This document shows positions 6,581 to 13,379 of a DNA stretch of 15,435 nt, piece by piece. The DNA lies in contig URBA01000010.1 of NCBI GenBank assembly GCA_900545905.1, positions 1 through 15,435 of the forward strand. The letters run 5' to 3'. A program made the translations under genes and the position numbers. Below the pieces are notes generated by a model. That model did not search any database, had not been told where the DNA came from, and worked only from the letters and a program-made list of their open reading frames with translations. Positions within the stretch are counted from its first letter, which is position 1. Every line of letters begins with the position of its first letter. This DNA comes from an uncultured Collinsella sp. GTDB lineage: Bacteria; Actinomycetota; Coriobacteriia; Coriobacteriales; Coriobacteriaceae.

Positions 6581-7885
6581 TTAGGCGCGCTCGGCACGCG
6601 CAAGCTCGGCAGCGACGAGCTTGACAGCCAGCACCAGCACATCGAGCGCAGCCTCCAGGTCCTCGACCGTGGGATAGCTCGGCGCGATGCGGATGTTGGT
6701 GTCGCGCGGATCCTTGCCATAAGGCCAGGTGGCACCAGCCGGCGTGAGCTTGACGCCCAGGTCGGCACAAAGCGCGGCAACCTTTTGGGCCGAGCCCTCG
6801 GGACCATCAAAGCTCACAAAGTAACCGCCGCGGGGATGCGTCCAGGTGGCGCAACCCGTATCGCCCAGGCCCTCGGTGAGCTTGCGCTCAACGGCCTCAA
6901 AGCGCGGGCGCAGAAACTCGGCATGCTTTTTCATGTGCTCCTTGACCGCCTCGATGGTGGGAAGGAAACGCACGTGACGCAGCTGGTTGAGCTTATCGGC
7001 GCTAATAAGACCGGCCTTCAGGCGCTTGGAGAACTCGGCGATGACCGCGGGGCTCGCACCGATAAAGCCGATGCCGGCGCCCGGGAAGGTGATCTTGGAC
7101 GTCGAGGCAAAGGCCACCACGCGATCCTCGGTGCCCGCCGCGCGAGCGAGGTCAAAGATGTTTGCGAGCTCGTCGGTCTCGTCGTACAGGTCGTGCACGC
7201 AGTAAGCGTTGTCCCAGAAGATGCGGAAATCGGGCGCGGCCGTGGGCATCTCGACCAAGCGGCGCACAGTGTCCTCGCTAAAGGTGATGCCCGTGGGGTT
7301 GGAATACTTGGGCACGCACCAGATACCCTTGATGGAGTCGTCGGCGGCAACCAGGCGCTCGACCTCGTCCATGTCGGGGCCGTTGTCGGTCATCGCGACG
7401 GGGACATTCTCGATACCCAAGTCGGCAGTGATGCCAAAGTGGCGGTCGTAGCCGGGAACAGGGCACAGGAACTTGACCTTCTTGCCGTCATGCGCGGTCT
7501 CATAAGCCTCCCAAGGCTCGCTGCCGCACGAGCCGCAGCGCCAGAACATGCCGGCGATATCGTGCTCGATCAGCAGGCTCGACGAACCCAGTACGAGCGT
7601 CTGCTCGGCGGGGCAACCCAGGAACTCCCCCGCCAGCTTGTGTGCCGAGGGAATGCCCTCAAAGCAACCGTAGTTGGAGCAGTCGACGTTGCCGTCGTGC
7701 AGATCGGCATCGGCATTGAGGATATCGAGCATGGGTCGAGAGATGTCCACCTGGGAGGGCGACGGCTTGCCGCGGGCCATGTCGAGCGCCAGGCCCTTGG
7801 CCTTGACCTCGGCGACCTCGGCTTTGAGCGCCTCGATGGCGGCATCGAGTTCGGTGGTTTCCATCTTCTGGTAGATCGTCTGCAT
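6581..7885 (-). CDS. PLP-dependent aminotransferase, AspT-like class I
   Basis: A fold-type I aminotransferase, probably aspartate:2-oxoglutarate, of the actinobacterial AspT type (Pfam Asp_aminotransf by memory). The 434-residue protein has DMARGKPSPSQ (35-45), LVLGSSSLL (97-105) for cofactor-phosphate contact, PKYSNPTG with Asn196, FWDNAYCVHD with Asp225 and Tyr228, STSKITFPGAG with the Schiff-base lysine Lys264, and TNIRIAPSYP with Arg399 for the substrate carboxylate. The first ATG is kept because AAAGGT lies about nine bases upstream; Met8 is an alternative with no better site. The aminotransferase class is certain; the exact substrate is inference. It is the first gene of the minus-strand block and diverges from a small plus-strand gene. 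Confidence 0.92.
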   Translation of the reverse strand: MQTIYQKMETTELDAAIEALKAEVAEVKAKGLALDMARGKPSPSQVDISRPMLDILNADADLHDGNVDCSNYGCFEGIPSAHKLAGEFLGCPAEQTLVLGSSSLLIEHDIAGMFWRCGSCGSEPWEAYETAHDGKKVKFLCPVPGYDRHFGITADLGIENVPVAMTDNGPDMDEVERLVAADDSIKGIWCVPKYSNPTGITFSEDTVRRLVEMPTAAPDFRIFWDNAYCVHDLYDETDELANIFDLARAAGTEDRVVAFASTSKITFPGAGIGFIGASPAVIAEFSKRLKAGLISADKLNQLRHVRFLPTIEAVKEHMKKHAEFLRPRFEAVERKLTEGLGDTGCATWTHPRGGYFVSFDGPEGSAQKVAALCADLGVKLTPAGATWPYGKDPRDTNIRIAPSYPTVEDLEAALDVLVLAVKLVAAELARAERA

Positions 7886-7927
7886 GGGGTGCGACCTTTC
7901 GCGAAGCGGTACGTTGCAGTTCGTCTA

Positions 7928-7933
7928 AGTATA
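7928..7933 (-). promoter_or_regulatory. Possible -10 box for the aminotransferase gene
   Basis: TATACT on the minus strand, 42 bases before the aminotransferase ATG, is the same hexamer as that before the tat operon. There is no good -35 at 16-18 bases. The 150-bp region 7886-8035 must also hold the divergent promoter of the plus-strand gene at 8036. Confidence 0.3.
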
Positions 7934-8035
7934 GACCGCCATCGTCGCAACGTTATGAAGCCGTGATAGATTAAGTTCATCGCAATCAATTACGAATCGC
8001 CGCGCATGCCGGCGTGGGGCGCCCAAGGAGGCACT

Positions 8036-8290
8036 ATGGAGTACGGATCGTTTCAGGCCGAGGAATTCGGCGACTTGCAGCGCCTGGTCGACGGACTGTT
8101 TTACGACCGCCACGCCATCGACCGCCTGGATCTGATCGTACAGGCCGAAATCTTGGACCTGGCGCCCGACCTCATGGAGATCGTGAATCTTTTGCCGCCC
8201 GGCTACTACGACCGCCAGTCACTTTGCGACCAGCTCAACTCCGCCTTGGCCGCCCACGGCTGGGGCGCCGTCTACGGAACGGTGGAATAA
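8036..8290 (+). CDS. Small hypothetical protein, 84 residues
   Basis: I do not recognise the family. The start is set by a near-perfect AAGGAGG (8025-8031) four bases before the ATG at 8036; an in-frame ATG at 8006 lacks a site. The 84-residue product is acidic and has no signal peptide or membrane helix. It is predicted mostly helical (FGDLQRLVDGLF, AIDRLDLIVQAEILDL), then has LLPPGYYDRQSLCDQLN and a Gly/Trp-containing end (AAHGWGAVYG). Codon use matches the neighbours. It stands alone on its strand, divergent from the aminotransferase gene. It may be a small cytosolic protein conserved within the lineage; nothing visible points to a function. Confidence 0.75.
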   Translation: MEYGSFQAEEFGDLQRLVDGLFYDRHAIDRLDLIVQAEILDLAPDLMEIVNLLPPGYYDRQSLCDQLNSALAAHGWGAVYGTVE

Positions 8291-8370
8291 GCCTCGAGGC
8301 CGGCAATTTGGCCCGCTTCCCGACCTTGGCGAGGCTTGTTTTAGGGCTTGTGGCCAAAAAAGGGCAAATA

Positions 8371-8558
8371 TGAGTACTGTTACCTTTTTAGTAGCAGCGA
8401 TTTTTGGTCGAAATCGGCAAAACTCGACTTGAAACTTCCTAATCACCGTCAGCTAGCGCCAAATTGGAAGTCGATGGTCACTCATTAACGTACAGTTCTT
8501 ATAACTTTGTTCATTATTTTCCGCACCTAAAATGATACGCCGTTTGTGACAGTACTCA
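8371..8558. repeat. AT-rich island with 13-bp inverted ends (MITE-like or sRNA candidate)
   Basis: The left end TGAGTACTGTTAC (8371-8383) and the reverse complement of the right end (8546-8558, TGAGTACTGTCAC) agree at 12 of 13 positions, enclosing a 188-bp unit much richer in AT than its surroundings. No target-site duplication is clear: CAAA occurs near both edges (8365-8368 and 8559-8562) but is not flush on the left. The right end lies within the terminator stem at 8537-8568. The central AGTACT is self-palindromic, which weakens the argument a little. Confidence 0.4.
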
Positions 8559-8573
8559 CAAACGGCGTTTTTT
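8537..8573 (+). terminator. Strong intrinsic terminator
   Basis: A perfect 13-bp stem, ACGCCGTTTGTGA (8537-8549) with TCACAAACGGCGT (8556-8568), a six-base loop CAGTAC, and a T6 run (8568-8573) on the plus strand. It lies 246 bases after the small plus-strand gene, so it may end a separate transcript from the AT-rich island. In minus-strand reading it could also stop nhaA read-through, though the tail there (ATCATTTTAGG) is weaker. Confidence 0.88.
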
Positions 8574-8663
8574 GACCACTGGCGTGTCTGGCAGGCGGCA
8601 AGCACCGCCAGAATCCGCATTTTGGACGCGCCCGAATCGGTTCTGGAGCCGGTTTTCGCGCTC

Positions 8664-10022
8664 TTACTCGTCTTTGGGCGAGGGATGCTTGCAGACCACG
8701 CTCATGTAGATCATGCCGAGCACGGCTGCGGTGACCGAACCGGCGAGAATAGCGGCCTTGGCTGCAAGAACCTCAAACTGGGCCGTCGGGAAGGCAAGGC
8801 CGCTGATGAGAATCGACATGGTAAAGCCGATACCGCCCAGAATGCCCACGCCGGCAATCATGTGCCAGTTGACATTGTGCGGCAGCTCGCAGGCCTTAAG
8901 CTTAACCAGGGCAAACGTCATACCAAAGATGCCGATCGGCTTGCCCAGCAGCATGCCAAAGTACACGCCGAGCGTCACCGGATCGGTGAGCAGCGTGCTC
9001 ATGTCCACGCCCACTAAGCGAACCTGAGCGTTTACGAACGCAAAGATCGGCAGGATCACAAAGTTGACCGGCGTGGAGATCAGACGCTCCATGCGAATGA
9101 GCGGCGGGGTCACGCGGTGCATGACGCGCTCGACCTTGGTAGTCGAGACGGTAAAGTCATGCTGGCCCAGGATGTGTGCCTCGTCGTCGTAGCGGTCATC
9201 GAGCAGCGGCAGGCACTCGCCCAGCCAATCGGTGAGACTATCGAGCTTGACGCCGCACTTGGCCGGAATGGTGAAGGCCAGGATGACGCCAGCAAGCGTG
9301 GCATGTACGCCGCTCTTGAACATGCAGAACCACAACAGCAGCCCCAGTACCGAATACGGGGCAAGGCGGTAATGCTGCGTCTTGTTGAGCCACACGAGCG
9401 CGTAGGTCACAAGCGCGGCGGCGCCCAACCAAAACGGATTGGGGCTCTGACCGTAGAAGATGGCGATGGCGGCGATGGAGATCAGGTCGTCGGCGATAGC
9501 GAGCGTCGAGAAGAACACGCGCACGCCGTTGGGAACGCGGTTGCCCAAAAGCGACAGCACGCCCAGCGCAAAGGCAATATCGGTTGCCATGGGAATGGCC
9601 CAGCCGTTGTGCGCGCCGGCATGGTTAAAGATCAGATAGATGCAGGCGGGAACGACGACGCCGCCCACGGCCGCCAGCATGGGAAGCATGGCCTGGCGCG
9701 GGTTTTTGAGCTCGCCAACTGTCATCTCGTACTTAAGCTCAATGCCCACCAACAAAAAGAAAATCGCCATGAGGAAGTCGTTGACGAATAGCTCAACGGT
9801 GAGACCGGCCGTAAGGTTGCCCAGACCCACATACAGCGGGGTCTCCAAAAAGTGATGGATGGCCTCGTAGGCATCGGTATTGGCGCAAATGACGGCGGCG
9901 ATAGCGGCGAAGACCATGACGGCGGCGGAAATCGTGCCGTTCTCGGCGATGCGCTCCCAAATGTCATGGCGCTCAAAACGCTTGCGCTCACGGACGTTGA
10001 ACAGCTGCTCGGGTGCTGCCAT
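8664..10022 (-). CDS. nhaA: Na+/H+ antiporter NhaA
   Basis: An inner-membrane electrogenic antiporter that expels sodium in exchange for protons, for pH and salt homeostasis. The 452-residue protein is mainly membrane helices. Diagnostic sites are VGIELKYEM (92-100), ATDIAFALGVLSLLG (146-160, the Thr-Asp of the crossed extended helix), the ion-binding pair Asp178-Asp179 in STLAIADDL, SGVHATLAGVILAF (237-250), GKPIGI with Lys361, and GGIGFTMSIL (396-405). It is longer than the 388-residue E. coli protein, chiefly through a cytoplasmic loop (about 255-300) and extra N-terminal residues. The ATG has AAAGGAG (10029-10035) six bases upstream. It stands alone: ppaC ends 267 bp upstream with its own terminator, so nhaA needs its own promoter in 10023-10230. 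Confidence 0.96.
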   Translation of the reverse strand: MAAPEQLFNVRERKRFERHDIWERIAENGTISAAVMVFAAIAAVICANTDAYEAIHHFLETPLYVGLGNLTAGLTVELFVNDFLMAIFFLLVGIELKYEMTVGELKNPRQAMLPMLAAVGGVVVPACIYLIFNHAGAHNGWAIPMATDIAFALGVLSLLGNRVPNGVRVFFSTLAIADDLISIAAIAIFYGQSPNPFWLGAAALVTYALVWLNKTQHYRLAPYSVLGLLLWFCMFKSGVHATLAGVILAFTIPAKCGVKLDSLTDWLGECLPLLDDRYDDEAHILGQHDFTVSTTKVERVMHRVTPPLIRMERLISTPVNFVILPIFAFVNAQVRLVGVDMSTLLTDPVTLGVYFGMLLGKPIGIFGMTFALVKLKACELPHNVNWHMIAGVGILGGIGFTMSILISGLAFPTAQFEVLAAKAAILAGSVTAAVLGMIYMSVVCKHPSPKDE

Positions 10023-10230
10023 GGGCGGCTCCTTTCACGGGAAAGCTCCCGTCTTAAAAAAGCACGGCCCGCCCAAGTGGCGGCGCCGCGCTCTAACGTA
10101 TTACGCTTGCATCTAGCCTACCCTGCACGACAAGCGCGCAAGCGTGGCCGAAAAGCGGAACCACAGGTTGAACATTATTTGCTCAACGGCACGGGCACGC
10201 CTATCCAAGAGACGACGCGGCGCCGTGCAC

Positions 10231-10270
10231 AAAAAACGACCGGAGCACGGGGCTTCCGCGATCCGGTCGT
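10231..10270 (-). terminator. Intrinsic terminator of ppaC
   Basis: In minus-strand reading, ACGACCGGA (10270-10262) and TCCGGTCGT (10244-10236) form a 9-bp stem. The 17-base loop has a small inner CGG/CCG pairing, and a U6 tract follows (10236-10231). The stem begins 19 bases after the ppaC stop. Confidence 0.9.
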
Positions 10271-10289
10271 GGCGTTTGGTCGACTAAAC

Positions 10290-11213
10290 CTAGCAGGCGG
10301 CCATGATGGGGGCAGCGACCTGCTTCTTACGGGAGAGGACGCCCGGCATCCAGACGCCGTCGTGCTCATCGGCAATGCCCAGGCCCTTCTGAGCGGCCTC
10401 GGTCTCGCCCTCGAGCAGGACCTGCGAGCCCTCCTCCATGATGTCGGTGATGCACAGGACAATGCCGTCGGCACCCTTCTCGGCGGCGTAGGCGCGCATG
10501 GCCTCGCGAATCTCGTCGATCATGCCGAGTGCGCGGGTCTTGTCGACGGTCTCGTACTGGCCGATGAGCAGCTTCTTGCCGGCGGGCTCGAACATCTTGA
10601 TGTCGTTGCCGACCATCTCGGCTGCGGTGAAGGAGCCGGAAGGACGGGTGAGGAAGACCTCCATGCCAAACTTGACCGGGTCGACGCCCACCTGCTCGCC
10701 GAGCTTGGCGGCGACGGCGCGGTCGACATCGGTGGTGGTGGGGCTCTTGAGCATGAGCGTGTCGGTCATCATGGCCGAGAGCAGCAGCTTGGCCTGGACG
10801 TCGGAAAGCTCAACGCCGAGCACGTCGGCGAGCTTGGTGACGATGGTGCAGCTGGAGCCCCAGGGCAGGCAGATGTAGTGCAGCGGGCCGGCGGTCTCGA
10901 AGTCGCCGATGCGGTGATGATCGACAACGCCAAAGACCGTGGCGTCCTTAAGGCCGGCGACGGACTGGGCAGACTCGTTGTGGTCGGTGAGGACGACGAG
11001 CTGACCGGCCTCGACGGACTCGATCACGCGGGGCTCGGCGATGCCGGCGTCGGCGAGCAGCTTGGCGGACTCGGCCGGAAGCTGACCAAGGGCGCAGGCC
11101 TCGTAGGTGTTGCCGGCATACTCAACCTGGTTGAGCAGCTGGGACAGGACGACGGCGCTCATAATGGCGTCGTTATCGGGGTTCTGGTGGCCAAAGACAA
11201 GAACGTTTGCCAT
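10290..11213 (-). CDS. ppaC: Manganese-dependent inorganic pyrophosphatase (family II)
   Basis: Hydrolyses pyrophosphate to two phosphates in the cytosol, pulling biosynthetic reactions forward. The 307-residue protein is a DHH-superfamily family II enzyme with all expected metal ligands: FGHQNPDNDAI with His9, Asp13 and Asp15; LTDHNE with Asp77; VDHHRIGDF with Asp98, His99 and His100; and Asp151 in AMMTDTLMLKSPTTT. The C-terminal substrate-binding motif SRKKQVAAP (294-302) is intact. There are no CBS or DRTGG inserts, so it is the short constitutive form. The ATG has TGGAGG (11220-11225) six bases upstream. A possible -10 (TACCAT at 11252-11257, preceded by TGC) lies about 40 bases before the start, without a clear -35. 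Its own terminator follows. Confidence 0.97.
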   Translation of the reverse strand: MANVLVFGHQNPDNDAIMSAVVLSQLLNQVEYAGNTYEACALGQLPAESAKLLADAGIAEPRVIESVEAGQLVVLTDHNESAQSVAGLKDATVFGVVDHHRIGDFETAGPLHYICLPWGSSCTIVTKLADVLGVELSDVQAKLLLSAMMTDTLMLKSPTTTDVDRAVAAKLGEQVGVDPVKFGMEVFLTRPSGSFTAAEMVGNDIKMFEPAGKKLLIGQYETVDKTRALGMIDEIREAMRAYAAEKGADGIVLCITDIMEEGSQVLLEGETEAAQKGLGIADEHDGVWMPGVLSRKKQVAAPIMAAC

Positions 11214-11324
11214 GGATATCCTCCACTTGATATGTGTACTTGGACGTAGCTATGGTAGCACGCCGATGCCGAGCCTTCGCAGACGGAAGGGCTACGGCAT
11301 ATTTTGGGGCAGGCATGGGGCCAA

Positions 11325-11377
11325 GACTGTCCCTTTTGCACCGTGTTGGTGCAAAGTAACCTGACCCCCTTGCACCA
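11325..11377. repeat. Intergenic palindromic element B
   Basis: A perfect inverted repeat: TTTGCACC (11335-11342) and GGTGCAAA (11348-11355) around GTGTT, with a third arm TTGCACCA at 11370-11377. Flanking blocks are CTGTCCC (11328-11334) and GTAACCTGACCCCC (11356-11369), which read on the minus strand as GGGACAG and GGGGGTCAGGTTAC. The third arm ends one base from the ROK kinase stop codon (11379-11381). It is not followed by a U-tract on either strand, so it is not a standard terminator, though it is the only strong structure between the ROK gene and ppaC. Confidence 0.65.
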
Positions 11378-11378
11378 G

Positions 11379-12332
11379 CTATTTACCGGCGGCGCGCAGG
11401 GCTACGTAGGCGGCGCCGATGATGCCGGCGTCGTTGCCGAGCGAAGCGACCTTGATGGGCGTCTCGCGCGAGGCGGAAAGCGCGTAGCGCTGGAAGTGCT
11501 CGCGGACCTTGTCGAGGTAGACATCGGCCGAAGCGGACGCGCCGCCACCGATCAGGAACATCTCGGGGTCAACCACGTTAGCAATAAGCGCCAGGGCACG
11601 GCCGAGATAGTCGGCCATGGTATCAGCAGCTGCCAGCGCGAGCTTGTCACCCTCGCGGCAGGCCTGGAACACGTCCTTGGAATCAGAAGGCCCGGTGAGC
11701 TCGATGGGCTCGACGCCCGCCTTCTTGCACTCAGCAAGGTAGTTGCTCACCACGCCAGTGGCGCTGGAATACTGCTCCAGATGGCCATGGCCGCCACAGC
11801 CGCAGGTGCGCTCCTCAGCCGGGTTCAGGCACATGTGGCCAATCTCGCCGCCGGCACCCACAACGCCCGATACCACGTCGCCGTTGACGATTACGCCGCC
11901 GCCCACGCCGGTACCGATGGTGACCATCACGACGTTCTGCACGCCCTTGGCAGAACCGAGCCAGGCCTCGCCCATGGCAGCGGCGTTGGCATCGTTCTCG
12001 TACTTAACGACCGCGTCGGGGCAGTGCTTTTGAATGGCGATCCTCAGCTCGGGCAGGTTAATGGCAATGTTGGCCTTGACCTTGGCATCGCCCGATGCCG
12101 GGATGGGGCACGGAACGGCCAGGCCAATGCCCGCCACAAAGGCACGCGGAATCTGCGCCTTGGCGACCACCTGGTCGATAGCCTCGGTCACCGCGGCAAA
12201 GCCCGCAGCGTCAACGATGGGAGGCGTGGGCACGCTGGCCTTGGCAAGCAGGTTGCCGTCCTCGTCGAACAGGCCCTCCTTAACCGAGGTGCCGCCGACG
12301 TCGATGCCGATGTAGTACTGCTTAGGTTCCAT
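11379..12332 (-). CDS. ROK-family sugar kinase, probable glucokinase
   Basis: An ATP-dependent hexose kinase of the ROK family, probably phosphorylating glucose to glucose 6-phosphate. The 317-residue product begins MEPKQYYIGIDVGGTSVK (phosphate-binding loop, 8-18), has the catalytic Asp114 in ENDANAAAMGE, the ATP-site VTIGTGVGGGVIVNG (137-151), GGEIGHM (161-167) with sugar-contacting Glu163 and zinc-ligand His166, and the zinc motif CGCGGHGHLEQY (177-188). In that motif the usual third Cys is replaced by His184. There is no N-terminal DNA-binding domain, so it is an enzyme rather than a repressor. The start at 12332 is chosen over an upstream in-frame start because AAAGGT (12341-12346) is eight bases before it and the family begins here. 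It lies between ppaC and the PTS operon, as a separate transcription unit. Fructokinase or another hexose kinase remains possible. Confidence 0.92.
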   Translation of the reverse strand: MEPKQYYIGIDVGGTSVKEGLFDEDGNLLAKASVPTPPIVDAAGFAAVTEAIDQVVAKAQIPRAFVAGIGLAVPCPIPASGDAKVKANIAINLPELRIAIQKHCPDAVVKYENDANAAAMGEAWLGSAKGVQNVVMVTIGTGVGGGVIVNGDVVSGVVGAGGEIGHMCLNPAEERTCGCGGHGHLEQYSSATGVVSNYLAECKKAGVEPIELTGPSDSKDVFQACREGDKLALAAADTMADYLGRALALIANVVDPEMFLIGGGASASADVYLDKVREHFQRYALSASRETPIKVASLGNDAGIIGAAYVALRAAGK

Positions 12333-12394
12333 GGGAGCCCACCTTTCTCGTTTAAACATTGCCTGTATGGTACCGCTCCCAAGGCAAAAACTTA

Positions 12395-12419
12395 CCAAAA
12401 AGGGACAGGTTTGTTTTGG
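12395..12419. repeat. Intergenic palindromic element C
   Basis: CCAAAA (12395-12400) and TTTTGG (12414-12419) flank the core AGGGACAGGTTTG (12401-12413). The core shares GGGACAG and CAGGTT with the blocks around element B on the other side of the ROK gene. It lies in the upstream region of the ROK gene, 63 bases before its start, so it could affect its leader or promoter. The arm length is short, and recognition rests on the shared core. Confidence 0.45.
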
Positions 12420-12476
12420 CAGGCTTTATCTGGGGAAACGCGAATGGTCGCTTAATAGGTCGCGCAAGACCTTCCC

Positions 12477-12515
12477 CAAATATAAAGGCGCCGGGAGGCG
12501 GAGACTCCCGGCGCC
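12477..12515 (-). terminator. Intrinsic terminator of the PTS operon
   Basis: A perfect 11-bp GC-rich stem, GGCGCCGGGAG (12487-12497) with CTCCCGGCGCC (12505-12515), around a seven-base loop. In minus-strand reading it is followed by TTTATATTTG. It lies about 60 bases after the EIIA stop and separates the PTS operon from the ROK gene. Confidence 0.88.
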
Positions 12516-12573
12516 CGTCAAAGGGACTGTGTTGTCTGTTGGACCGCACGGCCCATCGCGGCGATAACGCCGG

Positions 12574-12906
12574 CTAGGCCTTAAGTGCCTGCAGCTGCTT
12601 GTGAACCTCGATGAGCTCCGTCGCCATGACGCGCATGGTCTCGGTACCGGCCATCTGGTCCTCGGCATGCAGCAGAATCAACGGGGCCTCGCCATTACGC
12701 TCGCCGTTGGCCTCCTTCTTCAGAAGCCCCATGTGAACATCGTGGCCACCGTTATAGGCCTCGTCGCCCTGCTTGATAAGCTCCTCGGCGGCGTCAAAAT
12801 CGCCCTCCTTGGCCTTTTGCACGGCATTGATGTACATGCTCTTGGCGGTACCGACGTAGCTGATGATCTCGAAGCAGGTCATCTGCAGTTCGTTCATATC
12901 CTCCAT
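12574..12906 (-). CDS. PTS lactose/cellobiose-family EIIA
   Basis: The cytoplasmic phosphocarrier that takes phosphate from HPr and passes it to EIIB. The 110-residue all-helical protein (ELQMTCFEIISYVGTAKSMYINAVQKAKEGDFDAA) matches the Lac-family EIIA length of about 100-115. The phospho-accepting histidine is expected at His80 in LILLHAEDQMAG; the second His of the common HAQDH form is Gln84 here. The start is uncertain: a GTG at 12913-12915 touches the EIIB stop, and an ATG at 12895-12897 lies only two bases from a GGAGG. I chose the ATG at 12904-12906, with AGGTG six bases upstream. It is the last gene of the operon, 9 bp after the EIIB stop, with a strong terminator after it. Confidence 0.92.
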   Translation of the reverse strand: MEDMNELQMTCFEIISYVGTAKSMYINAVQKAKEGDFDAAEELIKQGDEAYNGGHDVHMGLLKKEANGERNGEAPLILLHAEDQMAGTETMRVMATELIEVHKQLQALKA

Positions 12907-12915
12907 GCGGAGCAC

Positions 12916-13218
12916 CTAGCCCATCACGCTGACGCAGTGGTCGATGATGCCGGCAGCGTTCATGCGGCCGTAGTCGACCATGTTGATGACCTCGACCGGA
13001 AAACGACCGGCGGCCTCCTTCTCAAAATCGCCCTTGGTGTAGCCGATCTGCGGACCAAGCAGCAACATGTCGCACTCGTCCAGGTGATCGTGGGCCTCGT
13101 TCATGGGACGAGCCTCGACCTCAATATCCAGACCACGGTTTGCAACCTCGGCCTGCATCTTCTGGACCAGCAGGCTCGTGGACATGCCGGCATTGCAGCA
13201 GAGCATGATCTTCTTCAT
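12916..13218 (-). CDS. PTS lactose/cellobiose-family EIIB
   Basis: Transfers phosphate from EIIA to the sugar as it passes through EIIC. The 100-residue protein shows the EIIB phosphocysteine loop MLCCNAGMSTSLLV; by alignment with the family CxAGMSTS motif, Cys8 is the acceptor and Cys7 is extra. LLLGPQIGYTKGDFEKEA (53-70) and the C-terminal MVDYGRMNAAGIID are also family-typical. AAGGAGG (13224-13230) lies five bases before the ATG. It is followed almost immediately by EIIA but is separated from EIIC by 161 bp of structured DNA. Confidence 0.94.
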   Translation of the reverse strand: MKKIMLCCNAGMSTSLLVQKMQAEVANRGLDIEVEARPMNEAHDHLDECDMLLLGPQIGYTKGDFEKEAAGRFPVEVINMVDYGRMNAAGIIDHCVSVMG

Positions 13219-13271
13219 GGTTTCCTCCTTATAACTGCGCGGCGCGCAGACGACAACTGGTTGTATTCCTT

Positions 13272-13350
13272 GCGGCTATTGTGCCCGCTCCCCTGTATCT
13301 TTACGCAAGGGAGAGAGCCGCGGGCACCGGCACCGCGTACCGGCGCCCGC
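13272..13350 (-). promoter_or_regulatory. Overlapping hairpins in the EIIC-EIIB intercistronic region
   Basis: Hairpin 1: GCGGGC (13320-13325) with GCCCGC (13345-13350), continued by CCGG/CCGG across one mismatch, loop 13331-13339. Hairpin 2: GCGGCT (13272-13277) with AGCCGC (13316-13321), enclosing CTCCC (13288-13292) with GGGAG (13309-13313). They share bases 13320-13321, so they may exclude each other. On the minus strand hairpin 1 forms first after the EIIC stop and has no U-tract. An mRNA stabiliser or attenuator balancing EIIC against EIIB/EIIA is an inference. Confidence 0.45.
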
Positions 13351-13379
13351 AAAGGTGAAAGGGACGAACGTTAGGCGTT

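Larger units (their letters stand above)
8291..8663. other. 373-bp gap between convergent genes, with AT-rich island
   Basis: No credible gene. The first part (8291-8342) has GCCTCG (8291-8296) complementary to CGAGGC (8330-8335), followed by TTGTTTT, possibly a weak terminator for the small plus-strand gene. Next comes an AT-rich stretch (8371-8536, about 39% GC by hand count) with a small hairpin (CGATTT 8398-8403 / AAATCG 8411-8416) and alternative pairings of CGACTT (8425-8430) or ACTTCC (8434-8439) with GGAAGTCG (8466-8473). A strong terminator follows at 8537-8573. The last 90 bases before the nhaA end show nothing clear. The region could hold a small RNA or a non-autonomous mobile element. 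Confidence 0.6.

Noticed and set aside
8006..8035. Upstream in-frame ATG for the small plus-strand gene
   Set aside because: It has no ribosome site, while a near-perfect one lies just before the ATG at 8036.
8370..8432. 20-residue open frame inside the AT-rich island
   Set aside because: It has no ribosome-binding site, its length is expected by chance, and it overlaps the inverted-repeat end. It is better treated as part of the non-coding element.
12333..12398. N-terminal extension of the ROK kinase
   Set aside because: The extra 22 residues cross the kinase's own ribosome site, and the family starts at the later Met.
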